Of a stretch of DNA of 64,000 bases, positions 61,961-64,000 are shown piece after piece. Made by a program: the position numbers and the translations under genes. The stretch is from Trichobilharzia szidati (Eukaryota; Platyhelminthes; Trematoda; Strigeidida; Schistosomatidae): contig OX235273.1 of the NCBI GenBank assembly GCA_944472155.2, positions 103,624,582 through 103,688,581 on the forward strand, in the 5' to 3' direction. The notes under the pieces are model-generated. The model ran no database searches and was not told where the DNA came from. It saw nothing but the letters and a program-made list of their open reading frames with translations. Positions within the stretch are counted from its first letter, which is position 1. The number at the start of each line of letters is the position of its first letter.

Positions 61961-62539
61961 CGAAAGAAAACAAATTGTTAAGCTGGTCAACATGACTAGG
62001 GAAATTATTTTTTGTGGAAAACTGCCAAGGTATTGATTATTTCATTATTTGGTGCCAATATGGCAGTAAAAGTAGTATTGGTTTATGTGTGTTTGTCTGC
62101 TTGTGTGGATGAGAGAGAGAGAGATAGAGACACTGTAAGAACAGTATCTAAAACAGTAGTGTACACTATTCCCTACATGAAGTATGCAAAAGCAGAAAAA
62201 CCAGAAAAAACAGCACAATGTCTTGAAGAATAATAATTAAGCAAAAGTGTTTGTTAAAGTGGCTACAGAGACAAGAAATATATGCATAATATATTCACAT
62301 TAAGAACCAAGGAATAGACAATTTGTGTATGTACATACGTGTGCGCTTGTGTGTTCAGGCGGAAGTAGGATGTACAAAGCAGAGAAAAACATTTTCTTGA
62401 GAGGAAAATGCAAAAACATGAAGCGAAAATCAACACTCCTGCTAATTTTCAATAATAATAATGATATTATTGTTGTTATATTGTTATTGAACTGAAAATG
62501 GGATATAACAGCTGACGGCTAATTAGCTTAAACAGTTCC
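61961..62539. other. unassigned sequence
   Basis: GAGAGAGAGAGATAGAGA run at 62110-62127; AT-rich. No gene recognised. Confidence 0.4.
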
Positions 62540-62735
62540 AAGGTGAACTTGTAAACCATTCAGTTACTAAGACGGTAGAATCCAATGATTAGCCCATGAA
62601 TTCTAACTTATTGTCAATTTTCTACATATATGGTGTGATTGCCAAGCAAATATCATTGGAGAATATCTGTCCTCACACCCCACTTAGTGAACTATACTGG
62701 TCACGACTTCCCACTGGGACTTCAGGTGAATTCAT
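62540..62735 (-). repeat. SINE1 5' half
   Basis: Minus strand: GAATTCACCTGAAGTCCCAG, TGGGAAGTCGTGACCAG, TAAGTGGGGTGTGAGGACAG, TTAGAATTCATGGGCTAATC, then a box-A-like TTAGTAACTGAATGGTTTAC. The 3' half is missing. A TCAG run lies at 62740-62760. Confidence 0.65.
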
Positions 62736-62789
62736 CTTGTAGTCAGTCAGTCAGTCAGTCATTCCATATTAGTTTTTTATCAGATATAT

Positions 62790-63750
62790 AACAGAGTGAA
62801 ACAGTATTATTTACTGGATGACAAAGTTTCGAACAGAATTTATTGTTCATAATCATTTCATCAATTATAATCACACAACTTCGAAACTTGAGTTTTATAG
62901 TTTTCTTTGTCCTCTCCTATTTGTCTTCGAAGGGGTAGTAGAATTTTCCAGATATCCGACTGGACAGGTGTTGAATCATTCCTATTACATGTATTTGCAG
63001 TTGATTCGATAAACAAAGCTTCTGTTATCAATCTCTCCCTCCACCCTGCTATTACATTAGATTTTAAAACTGTCATCTTATCCCATTCATCCTATTGTAT
63101 GGTTGTGTGTAATTGCATGTAGTGGGTGCTATAGCTGAACTATTGTCTAGATTTCTTATCTTATTCGGGTCAACCAATCTAGATTTTGCTAGGTTTTTAT
63201 GCTCGGCTAGTCTGACTCACTGCCCCTGTTCTAGTAGTTTGACCTATGTATTTGACCTGACAAAACTGCAGGCAGGGTATTAGATAAACGAAATTGTTTT
63301 GTTTTAAAGTCTCCACAGGCAGGATCCTTTAACCGAGAAAGCTTGTTTCTAATTGAGTTTGTTGGTTTGAATGCCAGCCACTTTTACTCCTGCGTTTTAA
63401 GGTTTTCGAGGTTCCTTCCTTGTATGGAATTACATCGGTCAATAGGATGAGATAGGGTGACAGTTTTAAAATCTAATGTCACAGGGTGAATGGAGGGAGA
63501 GATTGATCATAGAAGCTTTGTTTATCGAATCAACTGAGAGGTAATACGTGTAATAGGAATGATTCAACACCTGTCCAGTTGGACATCTGGAAAATTCTAC
63601 TACTAATCCTACGACGACAAATAGGAGAGGACAAAGAAAACTATCAAACTCAAGTTTCGAAGTCGTGTGATTATAATTGATGAAATGATTATGAACAATA
63701 AATTGTGTTCGAAACTTTGTCATCCAGTAAATAATACTGTTTCACTGACT
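62790..63750 (-). mobile_element. PLE-F copy with inverted ends
   Basis: Centre (63430-63110, minus): an eroded GIY-YIG start with IPCLQFCQVKYIGQTTRT, then TVLKSNVIAGWRERLITEAL, FIESTANTCNRNDSTPVQSD, IWKILLP (63076-62861) and the 3' repeat to 62790. On the right, 63435-63750 repeats the same 310 bp in inverted orientation. The two arms are very similar, more so than PLE-F copies elsewhere in the window. Confidence 0.83.
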
Positions 63751-64000
63751 GTGTGATACATCTAATAAACAAACTAATATGGAATTACTTACTACCACAG
63801 TGCCCAAGTTTTACACATATATTAATAGTCAGTCAGTCAATTAGTTAATCACTAATGAACACTAGACTAATTCGCAAATTTGATCTTAATTGGAATGGAT
63901 CGCCAAGTATACATGGATTCTTTGTATGCTTAATATACACCCGCTTACGTGGCTCAGACCACGGTCGATGATTTCATGCATCGGTTTCAGGTATTGATTT
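63751..64000. other. unassigned right edge
   Basis: Contains CAGTCAGTCAATTAG (63828-63842) resembling the RTE-B terminus, otherwise nothing recognised. Confidence 0.3.

Noticed and set aside
1..64000. CRISPR array, operons, riboswitches or other bacterial features
   Set aside because: Nothing of this kind; spliced exons, pol III SINEs and LINE/PLE content mark animal nuclear DNA.

Overview
The window reads as nuclear DNA of a schistosome (parasitic flatworm). It is AT-rich, has host exons split by very long introns, and is crowded with decayed retroelements. The best pointer to the genus is a group of tRNA-derived short repeats that carry hammerhead ribozyme motifs. One of them matches the layout of the known schistosome Sm-alpha repeat (pol III boxes followed by a hammerhead with a GTCC/GGAC stem II). 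No species can be named from the sequence alone.

Host genes are sparse. On the + strand, five exons between 2400 and about 10561 encode an unrecognised, helix-rich, probably coiled-coil protein; its start lies upstream. At 34158-34268 (+) is a clean first exon of a neuronal calcium sensor (NCS) family protein with an N-myristoylation start; its later exons were not found. At 32625-33020 (+) is a broken, intronless histone H3 copy. One unassigned open frame lies at 48710-48943.

The rest is mobile DNA. (i) RTE-clade LINEs occur as 3' fragments of two types, here called RTE-A and RTE-B, plus pieces of another LINE endonuclease and reverse transcriptase (RT) and a CR1-like RT. (ii) Penelope-like elements (PLEs) of at least seven families (A-F and H here) show RT and GIY-YIG endonuclease remnants. 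Several have inverted copies of their terminal repeat at both ends, and family H carries hammerheads in that repeat. (iii) Four tRNA-derived SINE families are present: SINE1 (with a box B and hammerhead-like module), SINE2 (hammerhead with palindromic stem III), SINE3 (3' tail shared with RTE-A) and SINE4 (Sm-alpha-like). (iv) Three LTR-like scraps, two unnamed repeat families (G and H), microsatellites and degenerate telomere-like tracts complete the list.

The elements are nested, so their order of arrival can be read. PLE-A sits inside a PLE-B terminal repeat. SINE1 copies sit inside PLE-F and PLE-B with 10-bp and 14-bp target-site duplications. SINE3 copies sit inside other repeats with 11-bp and 13-bp duplications. 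Inverted structures recur: a perfect 52-bp fold-back, facing SINE2 copies, a SINE1 insertion that is its own inverted pair, and a 43-bp in-place inversion. Family names such as SINE1 or PLE-A are working labels. Element boundaries are approximate unless a target-site duplication is stated.
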